From positions 15,450,267 to 15,514,266 of the forward strand of contig OY540809.1 in NCBI GenBank assembly GCA_961205875.1: 64,000 nucleotides of DNA, in the 5' to 3' direction. A program made the position numbers and the translations under genes. Numbering within the stretch: position 1 is the first letter of the stretch; every line of letters begins with the position of its first letter. Positions 24,421 to 36,907 of the stretch are shown here, one piece after another. Under the pieces are notes generated by a model that saw only the letters and a program-made list of their open reading frames with translations, was not told the origin of the DNA and did not search any database. The DNA is from Sialis fuliginosa. Taxonomy: Eukaryota; Arthropoda; Insecta; Megaloptera; Sialidae.

Positions 24421-25323
24421 TATACTATACTATACTATGAATTTTTAGCTTTTACGTATAAACCACGAGATATCGATTGTTAGTTACTGAATATCAATGT
24501 AATAATTAACATAAAAAAGTTATGAAAACAATTAACAATTTTTTTATTAATATACGGGGAAAAAATTAAACGGACGCGGCGAGGGAATTTTTTATAATAT
24601 GTATAAATGTACTAAGTATTTTAAATTCATTTAGTAGAAGTCTTACTGTATATTCTAAACAACTAATCAAGCAAATTTCATCTCAAATATTCACCAAAAC
24701 TGGAAATCAAATACAAGCATACATAAGATATTCATCACAGAATAAAAAACAACTTCTATAATATAAAATGTCGCCTATTCAACCGTATGTATATTTTTTT
24801 CATGGTCTTTGTAGCTGTCAGGAATTCCACGTTGCTTTATTCAAAGTTGATCCTTGCGATCAAAGCATGCGTGGTATGTGAGGTCAGGTAAATAACATAA
24901 GATCTAGATAGCTGCAAGATTCAAACTTGTTTATTTTTTTTAGTTTTTTTTTTTTTTCGACAGTGACCAAACGCTGTTATCTCGCCACGCATCGAATAAT
25001 TCCCAAATATGTCCATTTTCCCACAGTTACGTTCGAATTGATTTGTTTCGGTTGTGTCTAATAAGCATGATGGCTGACTTTTTAAAACATGGGTATGGAA
25101 TATTGACTGTATAAATTAATACCAACTTTCTTTGCAAATTCAAAAGATGATTCAGTAATTTCTTCATGGTCCAGTCACTATGACAAATAAAACTAATATT
25201 CATTAGGATAATTTTAATATCAATGAATAGCAAAATCAATATATATTTTTTTAAATTGAACACTGTTTGTATTTAAATCGCCGATGAAGTGAAAACAATA
25301 TAAGATCGAGCAAAAATATACAA

Positions 25324-25525
25324 GGTAACTGGCACCAGTTTTGGATATGACCTCAGTAATGACTATTTTTAAATTAAATGTACTGAATTAGAAATATTTG
25401 TAGATATTTGATTACTACCATTTCTAAATATAAATCTATATACATTTAACTGTCTTACAGCGTAATTTGAAGACCATCAGCCAATAGGTGTCAAAATGGT
25501 GGACATTTAAACCGTGCCTCCAATG
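25324..25525 (+). mobile_element. GGTACTGG-family MITE, left part only
   Basis: Begins GGTAACTGGCACCAGTTTTG and runs through TGTAGATATTTGATTACTAC and GTGTCAAAATGGTGGACATT, then breaks off. The right end is missing. Confidence 0.75.
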
Positions 25526-25529
25526 CATG

Positions 25530-26795
25530 AATGCATAATATTTCTAACAAAATATTTGGGTTTAAATTTATAATTTATATATAGCTCACACCTATAACTT
25601 TTATCAAGTACCCTAAGATCGTCACGACCCCTTTTCTCTATTTAAACAAATTAAATTTGATAAATTAACAAATAAGTTGAATAATTAATATTTCAGCTGG
25701 CGCAATTCTACAGATACTCAAAATTTAAAAAAAATACACTTTCTATCGTTTTAAAATACAATGAAATGAAAAAAAATTGCATTCCAAATAATATTGAACG
25801 TATTTTTTAAGGGGGTTTTGGGGGCGTACTTTATGTCTTAATATCATTCAAACAAATTTATTTATTTTTATTAATGACCATTACGGCCCTCAATTGGATT
25901 TAAAACAAAAACATTGTCAATCTAACTCGATTTAAATATAAAGGTAATAACATTTCGATAATAGCCACTGTTACAATGAAAATAATCCTTTTATTCAAAT
26001 AACATTACCAAGTAATTCATTCACTTGCATGTACAAATAAAAAACCCACCCCCAGAAACAGAGAGATAAATATATAATTACATAACATCCCCATATCGCG
26101 TACCTTTGTTAACATCACCGCATAAAAAAATCCTAATTCAGATCCGAAAAACAAAGAGAGCGATAGAATTTAAAAGGGCACATAAATCAGCTTATCTCTT
26201 TCGGATACAGGGCACTATCTATTCGCAACAAAGATATGAATACGTTCAGAAATTGAAACGCTATACTCGGTTTCTCTTTCAAAGACGCGAGAAGGGTGGG
26301 TGGCGGAGGGGGGCTAGAAATCTTTTTCAAACAATGGTTCTATTAAGGCCTTTTGTTCAGCGTACGGTGGCAGCACTGGGTGTCATGTTACTGCTGCAGC
26401 GCCGCGTGGTGAGTACGAGCGAAATTAAATCAGTGAACGACGCGAATTTGAATTTATTTGTTGTTGTCGTCCCAACCGTCATTGTCTGTGGAAGAGCGCC
26501 ACGTTTCATTGTTCGGATCGCTTTCTGCCTCGGTTTGTAGGATTGACTGATGTTAATGATGTAAAAATATACAGTGCTGTGGAACACAATACATACACGA
26601 TATGTGTGGCTCGGCATAATGGGTCAGCGATCAGACAATTTTCAAATAGGGTAGACTTTTTTTAATCCACTTTTACTACGTATATATTTTACTAATTCAA
26701 TCAAATTCAAAAACCGTTTTGGTTACAGAGCGTTCACAGACCGATAGACACCTAGGTACTAAAAAAAAAATCATTGCATAAAATTTTAATCTCTA
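25530..26795. other. gene-free intron stretch including a GC-rich islet
   Basis: AT-rich with a C-run near 26050 and an islet at 26270-26540. The 144-codon open frame over 26106-26540 has no initiator context, domain or neighbour that would make it a gene, and an overlapping frame is also open on the other strand. Confidence 0.45.
26270..26540. promoter_or_regulatory. GC-rich islet with G-runs, candidate regulatory element
   Basis: GGGTGGGTGGCGGAGGGG at about 26295-26312 fits a G-quadruplex pattern. It is followed by balanced sequence (CTGCTGCAGCGCCGCGTGG, GTCGTCCCAACCGTCATTG) not repeated elsewhere in the window. Role inferred. Confidence 0.3.
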
Positions 26796-26998
26796 TCCAT
26801 AAATTCATATTAATGTCATAAATGCGAAAGTTACTTTGTCTGTCTATATGTTTGTGAACTTTTCACGGCTAAACCGCTTAACCGATCTTGGTGAAATTTG
26901 GCAGGGAGATAGCTTGTATACTAAGGAAGGGCATAGGCTATTTTGTATACCGAAAAAAATACAATTTCCACGCGGACGAAGTCGCGAGTAACAGCTAG
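26796..26998 (+). mobile_element. Helitron-like repeat (Lep1/MINE type), nearly full length
   Basis: Starts TCCATAAATTCATATTAATG and passes GGCTAAACCGCTTAACCGAT and GGCTATTTTGTATACCGAAA. It ends with hairpin CGCGGACGAAGTCGCG and AACAGCTAG, the canonical Helitron 3' end. Confidence 0.85.
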
Positions 26999-27367
26999 CA
27001 TTTTATAATTCATAGATGACAACGGTCAATCGCATTGGTGGCATCTCGTAAAGAAACTGGAATTTGATTTTACTTAACAAAAAAAAAACAGTAATTTAAT
27101 GTCAAAGAAAAAGCGAACAACTTCGTTAAGGAATTCCTATAATTCAACAAAACCCAATTCAAATCAAACCTAACAATTCTTTACAATTTTAAATCTAATT
27201 TGCAGAAATTCAACAGTAAAAACTAATCAGTGTCAAAAAAACTCACAAAAACTGAATGGATAAAAAAAACCTTTTTTGATAATTATCTCTATTAAATCTA
27301 CAAGAATTCCCACCAAATGCATTACAGATTCTTCTAAATTCTAAACCAACAGAATTTAATCAAATAC

Positions 27368-27733
27368 CTCTTTATTAAATCAATGTAATTACCAAAGTAC
27401 GCAATTATAGTTTGTTTTTAAATTATAGCCTTTTATTGTTTGTTGTTTATATTTTTCTTCAGTGATGGACAAAGCACAACCAGTAATAAAAAAACGTAAA
27501 AATGCTATGAAAATATAATAATAAATAAATATAGATTACACTAATAATTAATTTAAATGTTCACCATTTTGATACCCAATTGTCATCAAATTAAGCTATT
27601 TTACAGATAAATGTCTATAGATTATGATTAAGTAATGGCAGTAATCAAATATCAACTTTTTCTAATTTAGTACATTTAATTAAACAAGAATCCAATACTG
27701 AGGTATGATGATCCAAGACTTGTGCAAGTACCT
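27368..27733 (-). mobile_element. GGTACTGG-family MITE, reverse orientation
   Basis: Minus-strand start GGTACTTGCACAAGTCTTGG, then TTGATATTTGATTACTGCCA and AATTGGGTATCAAAATGGTG. The other end is truncated near TTAAATCAATGTAATTACC. Confidence 0.8.
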
Positions 27734-28159
27734 TATTTGGTAAAGCAATCCGTTCTCGATTTCGTCTAAAATAAATTCTATTAAATCTACAGAGCGGTGA
27801 TACATTACATTAGCTATTGTACTCGCAAGATAGCGTTCGCCTATTGTACACGTATAATGCAGCCCGATCGGTTGTCAATTCTTTAAGCGAATTAAAACAG
27901 ATACGGGAACAATCGAACACTCCCAGATAAACGGATTGTCAAAGCCCGGGCTTGATTAAGCGACTCCTATATACCTTTTACAAGCGTATTCTATCCATTT
28001 TTGTTAAATGTAAATGAAATTACACTAGAATTTGATTATGTACATACATTGAGACACAGTATCGAAGAAAGCTCTTTTTTGTATAACGGATTTTAATTTT
28101 CTTGTAATGTAAATTTGCAGTAAGGAAAATCTGATTCAATTATTTTGCATAATTTATAA

Positions 28160-28456
28160 AAAAACTTTTTATGAAAAAAATAAAATCGACTTAAAAAAGT
28201 ACTTATATAAAAATTAAATTTAACAGCTTTTGAAGTCAATTTTATTTTATTTTTTCCCTTTTGATTGATGTATCTTCGAAGTCAATCGTCAGATTCTGAA
28301 AAAAATTTGTATAGTGCCATTTCGGGAGTATATACTCTTTCGAACAAATAAAAAATCGGTGCATATTTGTAGAAATTATGCTCAAACATACATAAAAATA
28401 TATATATCTACAGCCGAATTGAAAATCTCCTACTTTTTTTGAAGTCGGTTAAAAAT
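28160..28456 (+). repeat. interspersed repeat of the GAAGTCGGTT family
   Basis: Contains TTTTGAAGTCAATTTTATTT, GATGTATCTTCGAAGTCAAT, ATTTCGGGAGTATATACTC and the end CCTACTTTTTTTGAAGTCGG. Its left edge carries an inverted CGACTTAAAA word. Non-coding, common in Lepidoptera. Confidence 0.65.
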
Positions 28457-28477
28457 TTAATGTAAGTTACTGTTATC

Positions 28478-28862
28478 ATACTACATTCTGGATTTTTCAG
28501 ATTTTTGAATTGATAGTTTAGAAGCTAGAGGGGAGGGATTCTCTGATAATGACATTTTATGGCAAATAATCCATTTAAAGGGTTAAAATCAAAAGGTCAT
28601 AAAGCATTTTTTGTTACATTTTAGAAGACCTATTTAAAGACATCCCACTTAATGGATTAAGTGAATTTTTTTTAATATACTTTTCCGTCTATGGAAAAGG
28701 GGTCTAAAAAATGATTTTTTTCAAAATCTCATCATTTCTGTTTTTGGGTTATCAATCTACGTCCGTGTACCAAATTTCTTCTTTATCGGTATAAAATTTA
28801 TATAGACAGATGGACAGAGTGAATATAGAAGGGCTCCTAGTTTTCTACGGAACCCTAAAAAT
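28478..28862 (-). repeat. interspersed repeat of the GGGTTCCG family, reverse orientation
   Basis: On the minus strand it begins near AGGGTTCCGTAGAAAACTAG and contains TTTGGTACACGGACGTAGAT and AACCCAAAAACAGAAATGAT, the counterpart of 7853-8340. The 74-codon frame at its end is not a gene. Confidence 0.6.
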
Positions 28863-28869
28863 GAATCTA

Positions 28870-31800
28870 TGCTTGTCTTTAATTAAACTTGTGTATGTAA
28901 GAAAGATATATTGTTGGGTTATCATTACGGCTGTAGTAGATTTTATAAAATTCAATTTTATTTCTAAGAAAATTTATAAATTTAATAAAAATTATAATAA
29001 TACAAGTATCATTACTAAAATAAATAATTTCTAAATAAAACAACCGTCCCCTGAGAACAAAAACAAAGATTACATTTGCCTTTCATAACAAAATGAACCA
29101 GTAAAATCATCCTAAAACATTAAAAAGAATACAATTACACATGAAACAAAAACAAAAACAAACAAAAGGGCAAAAAACAACAGTGAGAGTGGCCCGCCCC
29201 CTCCCAGTCGACGTCCCCCAATCCCCGGGCCGTGGTGTGGTCGTGCTCGATTATTAAAAAGCCAAACAATCGCATACATACAAAGGATAACTCCTACGGC
29301 GTATAATAACATACCGCATCGTAATAAAACTGCGAAAGGATCAAGTCGCCCATGGTACATGTCCGTTCGTTTGTTATCATTTTTACCATATGTCATAAAT
29401 TAATATTTATTTTTTAAATGTGCTTTTTGAAAATAAAGAAGGGTGGTCTCTTTTTACACGGTAGATACGTTCCTCTGCAAATCGCACATAAAAAATCATT
29501 GCTTACATTGTACAATTAGGGATACGTTCAGTCAATTAAAATAGGCCGAAAATCATGTAAAAAGTTTCTAAAAATTCATGAAAATAAGAATGTCTAAAAA
29601 AGAAAATCAGTTCGAAAATATTAAAGAAATTGATGTAAAACTTAAAATAAAATATGTTTGTTTTGTTGAATTTTATTTATAAAATTTTATTGAAAAGTAG
29701 GTTAACAATATTTTCTCATCAAAATTATCGTCACTATCTGCAAATACAACTCGACATCGTTTGTGAAATCTTGTTAAACAAAGATTTAATAATAACAAAA
29801 CGTTTACATTTTTAAATTCCTTGAATTGTCAGCTTTCATTAGATACCCCACTCGCCGAAATTAATCTTAATTAATCTTGATTTTTAAATTTTTTCCAAGA
29901 AAATATCTTAAAATAAAAGTTTCGATTTTAAACAATTTATGTTTAAATACTTAACTCCTACAAATAGAAAATACATTTTAAAATAATCTAAATTCATCTG
30001 TTTCTTCTTACTGGAACTAATTTTTTTTCATTTTAGAAACCATATAGGTAATCAGTTTTGAGAAGTTTCACTGTGATACTAATTTAGATAAATTCCACCT
30101 AGATACGAGTAGCAAAAACTATGTATATAAAATAGAGAAATGAAGTGACTCATGCAGCCCTATTTATGAGATCAAAGATAACAAAGAAGGCCTTTGTTTA
30201 GCCACATAAAACAAGTGACTATTGTAACCAAAATAATGGTCCCAAACTTACCACAGCCTTAATTTTATAAACATTATATTTACGAGTGAATAGACGCGTA
30301 TTATTCTTGTTATAGTTACTTAAACACCAAGTGGAAGATGTTTTGGCTGTATGAATTACATAAAATGGATCATAAAATACGTATAAAAATTACATATAAA
30401 GATACTATAAACTTCTGTCCCAGTTTTTCCAAGTAGAGAGAAATTTTATTTCCATACAAAAAAATAACATCTACCAACTCATATAAGTGGATATTAAATT
30501 ATTGAAGTTTGCAGTAAGTAAGGTCAGATAGTTTTTTGATTCGTGTATTTTTTTGTGGATGTTTTTATTTTATATAGCTAATCGTATTAATACTTTCTAG
30601 TTTCCCGAAAAATGAACAGTATGTCTGTCTGTCTGCCACAGCCTACTAACTACTGAACAGTTTGACCTAGAGAGCTGAAATTGTTTAGCATTATTATTGT
30701 AAATGGTAGACCAATAATAGAACTAACAATAAATTAGAAAATTTTAATTTTCAAAATTATAATCTACATAATATAAGTGAAATTGAAAACAAAATAATTG
30801 TATTGAAAAAAATATATGTACGGAAAGGTACAGTAATACGCGAGGCTCGACGCGCATTTGATATTTTTCTTAATAATTATAGCCAAAACTTTTACACAAT
30901 AATATTTTTGATTTCTCTAAATATTTTGGAAATGGTCTCTAACAGAAAAAATGATATTTATGTAAATTATAGAAAATATTATTATCTAAAATTTATGTCC
31001 TATTAACTTTTCTGGTAAAATGAACCATTTTCATTATATTAGGATATGTACAATAAAGTATAAAATTAGAATATTGTAGAGTTACTCGCGTTGTCTTCTG
31101 AATAATGCAAACGGCAAAAAATCAAATACAAAGTTGTTTTTATACTTTATTGATCTTTATAACTAATTTTAAATCCGTTTTTAAATATTTACATCCAACA
31201 ATTTTTATTTACACGATTATATCTGTTTGTTTCATTTTAAAGAATCTGTTGAATGACGGGAGATATTTTTTATTTGAAAAAATTTGTTAGTGGTAAATAA
31301 AAGTTAACATTAAACATTGAAGAAATTGACATTTAAGATTATTTTTATACCGCTATATATTCGTGTTTTTTTGTTTAAACATTCATTTATACTTGTTTTT
31401 TATTTATTTATATTCATTACAAAACTTTGACTTATGTTTTATTTTTAAAATATTTTTTGAATGTTATTGGCTATTAAAATGTTATTTTTGTATTGCAGTT
31501 AATTAAATCGTTGTTACAATATTCATTTTATTTTATTTGATTTGTTATATTTTGTTTTATATTTCATAATTGACTTACTCATCAATGCACAGTACAAATA
31601 TATAACGTTATTAAAAATAAAAATATGCTCCCTAACCCCCCCCCCCAAAAAAAAATCTAGTTACGCTACTGATTAACATAAAGTATTAATCATTATACAA
31701 AAATTCGTTACATCTTAACCATAAATTATAATTCAAATTACATCAATTTTCTTGTATATGAAATAAAAATAACAATAAAAAAACATTTTTACGTTTAATT

Positions 31801-32470
31801 ACTACAACAGTCTAGTTTATAGGCAGTTAAAATTTATAGTCATAGGCGATTCAGTACCGTACTTAATTATCTTAAAACTAATTAGATAATTTTGTTGATT
31901 GGAAGCAAGTAAAATGTATAAACAAAACATTTTCACTGCTTTTTAATTGGATTGCTAGAGTATATCAATTGGTACTGATTTTTTTAACTAAAATATTATT
32001 TTCTTATACTAGGTAGATGTCGTAATGTCACCTGAATGTAATTTTTGCCCGGCTTGCGCCATATTTTTCTTAATTGAATTTTTACTAAGGTATACTTTGT
32101 TAGTGAGAGTGAAATTGGTAAATGAGACGTCACTTACGAGACAAATAAAAAATATGTCGCGTATTATCTATTAAATATATATAAGGTTTTGTAGACTTTT
32201 ACCTACAACTAACTAATTGAAATCAATATTTTTTAGTTTAGTCATTTTTCACCTTCAGTTCTCTGATAAAATTACAAGGAATACTTCCTACAGTGAAAAT
32301 TTCATCAAAATTGGTTCAGTGGTTTTTAAGATAATCGAAGATAAAGATAGTAAGAATAATATAAAAATATATGGCAGTTTAAAATTTTTAAATAGATATT
32401 ACCTACCTACTCCTAATTTTTTTTTCTGTATTATAAAAAACATTTAAAATCAACTGATGATTAATCCCAA
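28870..32470. other. gene-free AT-rich intron stretch
   Basis: A GC-rich islet at 29170-29360 (GTCGACGTCCCCCAATCCCC) is the only block of contrasting composition. 30610-30720 (TATGTCTGTCTGTCTGCCAC) and 32250-32350 (CATCAAAATTGGTTCAGTGG) are tails of decayed repeats. A C-run/A-run lies at 31636-31656. The 94-codon minus-strand frame at 29112-29396 has two hydrophobic stretches but no family resemblance, and I do not call it. Confidence 0.45.
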
Positions 32471-32473
32471 AGA

Positions 32474-32815
32474 CCAGCATTTCTCAAACTGTGGATCGTG
32501 AGTCGATATTTAGTGACTCGCGAAAATATTTTTCATTGTTTCCAATTTTAAGATTTTTTATTTCACAACTTTAGTGTCGCATCGTAGTTTTTGTAATCAT
32601 TAGAAAATGTCTATCACTGGGTGATCCATTATTTGAGAAAAAACAAACAAAATAAAAGGCAATAATTAAAAAAAAAGTTGATATATTTGCGGACTTTGGT
32701 AATTAAATAAATTTGATAAAGATGTACTTATAACATGAAATAAAAAAAAAAAACCATCAATCCAAAAAAAACATTATACTTTGCTCTTAAAGCGACGAAG
32801 ACTGATTCTAGTATC
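32474..32815 (+). mobile_element. chimeric remnant: hAT-like end joined to a GGTACTGG-family MITE
   Basis: 32476-32530 reads CAGCATTTCTCAAACTGTGG with CGTGAGTCG, a hAT-like terminus. From about 32540 it is the interior and right end of the GGTACTGG family (CATTGTTTCCAATTTTAAGA, GCGGACTTTGGTAATTAAAT, CTCTTAAAGCGACGAAGACT). The proper left end of the MITE is missing. Confidence 0.6.
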
Positions 32816-32819
32816 ACAA

Positions 32820-34250
32820 TCAGAATCAAAGTGATTTTAGGAAACTAACAAGCACTAGAGAATCAAAATAAAACAACAGAAATATCCTGTAACACAAACG
32901 CAAGAAAGGAAACGGATAACTTGTCAACAGGATCAATTATCGGCAGACCGAATATATCGCGTGCTATTGCAAGTGTGTGTGTGACTGTGAGTGTGTGTGG
33001 AAACCACAAGCACAGAAACCACTTTTATGTCAAACGTTGTGACATGCTCCCTACATTATTTATTACATAATTCAAGTATAACAAAAGATTTGTTACGGGT
33101 ATACACTTGCGAGTGTGTATACGAGTGCGTGTGTGTGTAATATTTAATACGATACGTGGAATAGTATGAGTACATTATGTATTTATAATAAAAAATTGTG
33201 GTTGATATTATGCCGAGAAAATTATTATTGAATCAAATTATAATACACGAATATTTTGGAGGGGATCTGTAGTTTAAAATCGAAAATATTACGTCCCAAA
33301 TTAAAAAAAATGTTTTCTATTCTTGGTTTAAAAGTGATTGCATATACTTATATTTTAGTTGATAAAATGATTAATATTTTTGAAACTTATTTAAAAGTTT
33401 ACTTTTTTTGATAAAGCAAAGTTTTGGTGCTTTTCAAGAATATAATTCAACCTTGGCTGATTGTGAATATTTAGTACAAAATTATATTTATAATAAATGT
33501 AAGTAGGTACTTACAAATTGAGAAGAATCAATGTAATATTTTTTGAACTCACCTGAAAAAGAAAAAAAAACATTATAAATAAAGTATAAATTTTCTATAT
33601 TAAAAAAATCACATTTAAAAATAAAATCATTAAGAATTCTTATAAATTCTATACATTTATATGATTTTTTTGTAAGAACTATTCATTTATATTCGCTTCG
33701 AGCAAGAGAACCACTGAACAAATTTTTATGAGATTTTAAAAATAATATTTTAGAATAGAAAGTTTCAAGATGCTGAACAATTATATTAAATATAATGAAA
33801 CGTTTAATTTAAAATATTTACCATAAAAAACAGAACTAGAAAATTAGAAATAGGAACAAAGTGTGTATTTTTTAAATCGATTTAAAAATTACATCTCAAA
33901 GTTCACAATCAATTTTATATTTAAAAAGATATTTCTCCTCATTTTCACGAAGTTTGTACAGGTAACGCTATACTTATTATAAGAAATATATTCTTAATCC
34001 AATTATATAATTATTTCGTCCATATTAAGAAAATATTGTTGTCGTTATATAATTATATATAAAACAAGGATTTTCTGGCCTAAGTCAACGTTTCTACTAG
34101 CGTATTTGTGGTAACAGCTTGTAGTTAAAATTCTAGACTCTGATTGATCTATTTGTTAGAAATAACTGATTTTTGAGATTAAATGTGGTTGTTGTGGTAT
34201 AAATTGTTTAATAATAAATATAAAATATTACAAACCCTTGAACAACATCA
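32820..34250. other. gene-free intron stretch holding the candidate ratchet site
   Basis: TG-rich short repeats at 32970-33000 and 33105-33140, then AT-rich sequence with the zero-length splice junction at 33554/33555. 33980-34105 shares ATTCTTAATCCAA and ATAAAACAAGGA words with 56990-57150. Confidence 0.5.
33543..33575 (-). other. candidate recursive splice site (ratchet point) in the hth intron
   Basis: On the minus strand a 17-base almost pure pyrimidine run (RC of 33557-33573) is followed at once by CAG|GTGAGT. A strong 3' splice site and a strong 5' splice site thus abut with no exon between them, the AG/GT junction falling between 33555 and 33554. This is the form of zero-nucleotide ratchet points known from long Drosophila introns such as those of Ubx and kuzbanian. 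It lies on the same strand as the hth exon, 28 kb downstream of its donor. I found no second example on this strand by eye. Splicing use is inferred; the motif itself is visible. Confidence 0.7.
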
Positions 34251-34258
34251 TTGATGGC

Positions 34259-34547
34259 TAGGGTGACCCGATTTTAATTTTGGTAAGCCCTGAGATGTAA
34301 ATGAAGACCCCTTTTTTAATGTATCTTATCTATTTTATTTTTATTTTATTCTTTTTATTTTTATTTTCATAAAATTTGTAACCATAATGTGCACTGTTCT
34401 GTCCCTTGCTCTATTTTTGACGACCTTTTTTTTTAGTCTTCGTCACTTTTTGCAAAACCCAAGGAAATTGTACCCAAATCCGGAGCCTGGAGATCCAGTG
34501 TGTAAACCCTGAGACTCCGAGTCAAAACCGGAAACCTGGTCACCCTA
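34259..34547. mobile_element. hAT-type MITE with TAGGGTGACC ends and perfect 8-bp target duplication
   Basis: Ends TAGGGTGACCCGATTTT and, reversed, TAGGGTGACCAGGTTTCC. Flanked by TTGATGGC at 34251-34258 and 34548-34555. 289 bp, non-coding. The TAGGGTGACC end is a common hAT terminus. Confidence 0.9.
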
Positions 34548-34799
34548 TTGATGGCTATACCATTTTGTATTAAAAGACTTGAACATAATTAATATGTCAA
34601 TAATATACAATGGATTAAAAGAATTCTTATCAGTTCCTTTTAAAAATCCTTTCTCATTTCGCATTCCAACTTTACAAGAAATACAACCAATAACATTAAA
34701 ATTTAAAACAAAAGAGAATAAACTTACAAAAAAACAAAACACATAAAAAACAACTTTTCAATCCTGCAGGCAATGTATATACAGTAAATTGAAATATAC

Positions 34800-34960
34800 C
34801 ATTCTGAAGTTGGCTTTGAAATGAAACATCCCCGAGTGGGGTCCACCCCCCACCCACCCCCTCCAACTCATGTACCACCCCTCCCGCCGCGCCACCACGA
34901 CCGAATTCGCATCTGGTACTAATATCTTTATATATGGCACTACGTAGCGAAGGTATATAA
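34800..34960. promoter_or_regulatory. GC-rich islet with C-runs, candidate regulatory element
   Basis: Plus-strand C-runs (CCACCCCCCACCCACCCCCT, about 34845-34864) give a G-quadruplex-type pattern on the hth sense strand. They are followed by CpG-containing balanced sequence (CCTCCCGCCGCGCCACCACG). Two overlapping frames are open on the minus strand, neither recognisable. Confidence 0.3.
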
Positions 34961-35454
34961 AGAATTTTCTTTAACAATTTTCCGCTGGTCTCTAAGGAAA
35001 TCATTGGAAATGCAACTGGAAAATGTGTTTTGGTTTCTAGATGGGTAGCTTCGCGACTCGATTCTGATATTTATACGCGGCGTGTGTTGTGTTTTTTTTT
35101 TTGTGTTTTGTTTTATTTTTTTTAGTTAACACTATTTATGGTACACTTATGTACCGAGGTTCACTTCAGTTCTGGGGAAATTAAATTCAGATTGTAATTT
35201 ATTATGTAATTTTTTTATAAAGTTTCTGGTTTTTTTAAAGGAAAGTTTGATTTTTTTTAAATTAAATGTACTACAAAATTGAAAGAAAGAAAAACTGTAA
35301 TTTCAATTTCAATAAAAATGAAATATGACTGTTTTAATAATTTCCTTATCTCTTTATATATACATGGTGTTCCAGACTAAATTGGATTACAAGGTTAATA
35401 AAATGTGAAAAATGACTGAAAGTTGACTTTCAGATTTCGTTAAAAGTATGTTTA

Positions 35455-35880
35455 TTATACAGAAAATGACGTGAAAAGTTGGAATTTTCAAACCGCAGGT
35501 ATGTATCTCAATCGTTTCTCGAGATATGGTCTCTCAAACTTTCAGTTTTTAAAAATTTTTAGAGAAAAATAGCCGTAACTTTTGAACGCGTTGTCGGAAT
35601 TGATTTTAGTTAACAGATTTTGAATTTTTTGATTTTTCGTGAAAAATTTTTTGTCTGCTTTTGAAGAATTATACAATATTATATACGTAATTATATAGAT
35701 TTTAACATGCTGATTTCAAATCCCTCAACTAAAATCAATTCAACTCAACTCGTTCAAAAGTTACGGCCATTTTTCTCCAAAATTTCAAAAAAATCGAAAC
35801 TTCGAGAGGCCATATCTCGAGAACGGTTTGAGTTATAGAACTCAAAATTTTTGACACAGATTTCATGATTTCAATTTTTC
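35455..35880. repeat. foldback repeat with CGAGATATGG arms
   Basis: The left arm (35505-35625: CTCGAGATATGG, GCCGTAACTTTTGAACGCG, GAATTGATTTTAGTT) is answered in reverse by the right arm (35720-35845: AACTAAAATCAATTCAAC, CGTTCAAAAGTTACGGCC, GGCCATATCTCGAGAACGG). The outer wording TTTTCAAACCGCAGGT recurs at 5060 and 58830. Confidence 0.7.
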
Positions 35881-36408
35881 GAAGAAATAATATTTTTATT
35901 TAAATCACAGGCATTTTGCCCTTTATACCTATATGATAACGCCCCACTACCTATAATTTACTGTTGAATTCTCATGGAAATATACTTTGACAGTTAAATA
36001 ATATATCATAACACGACAATGACTAAATAACATATAAAAATAACGAAAACCTATCTACCTATAAGAAAAACCACAAAAAATTATATATGTATACCCTTAC
36101 AACCGATGTCAATTCCCACAAAAGTAACCACAAATCGGTTAGACCGTGTCTCAAGTTAGCAAGTCAACCACAATTTAACAATTGTTTAATAAATAAATAA
36201 AAAGTTTACGTGTTTTGAAATTACCCTCAAATTGGACATCTCAACCCCTTTTCTTACTCTAATTGCGGGGTAACCGCAATCGGATGTTAAGCGATATAAT
36301 AACAGGTGCGGTTAGAACTGTTGTTTTTAATAAATAATAATAGTTCAGAAGAACTTGAAAATTAAATAAAAAGTCGAGTTTTCTTTCCATCCGTTTTTTA
36401 TGCATTGT

Positions 36409-36907
36409 ACAGGGGTGTACTACGGGAAGGTATTGAAACTAATCAGCTGTCATTTTTAAACGGATCCTGTTATTGAAAAAAAAGAGATTTTAAAAGAGGA
36501 AAGTCTGCAGTTTTTAATGGGTATAAATTAAATTTAATAAAATATTTGCCAATTTATTTTATTGATGAGAAATATGCTAAAATTACCGATAATTCTGTTA
36601 AAAAGGACAAATGGATTGACGTAAGGCATAAGTTTAAATAAATAATGAGTTATAACCATTTTAGTGTAGTTACACTCTTAACCTTAAATTTTCTGTATTT
36701 AATACGAAACCCCCTACAAGAAGGAAAGTGTAGGGCAGCACCCTTTCAAAAGTCAGATTATTAATTTTGACGCGCACGTACTTGTTTCTACCATAGTTTG
36801 AATAAAATTGCAAACTCTCCTCTTTTCAACGCAATTTTTGTTTTTCAATAACTGCACCCATTTGAAAATGACAGTTGATTCTACACCTTCCCGTGGGACA
36901 CCCTGTG
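36409..36907. mobile_element. MITE with CACAGGGTGTCCCAC ends, second copy
   Basis: Left end ACAGGGGTGTACTACGGGAA (diverged), right end reversed CACAGGGTGTCCCACGGGAA. The inner block CTAATCAGCTGTCATTTTTA is as in the copy at 20638. It holds about 150 bp of additional central sequence. Non-coding. Confidence 0.75.

Noticed and set aside
26106-26540. 144-codon open frame on the plus strand
   Set aside because: No domain, no plausible initiator or splice borders. An overlapping frame is open on the other strand and the sequence is better read as a GC-rich non-coding islet.
29112-29396. 94-codon frame with hydrophobic segments on the minus strand
   Set aside because: Hydrophobic stretches come from T-rich sequence. 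No homology is recognised and it overlaps a C-run islet.
34696-35004. 102-codon minus-strand frame, considered as an alternative hth exon
   Set aside because: No Hth sequence, Gly/Trp-rich part arises from the C-run block, and no convincing splice sites at its borders.
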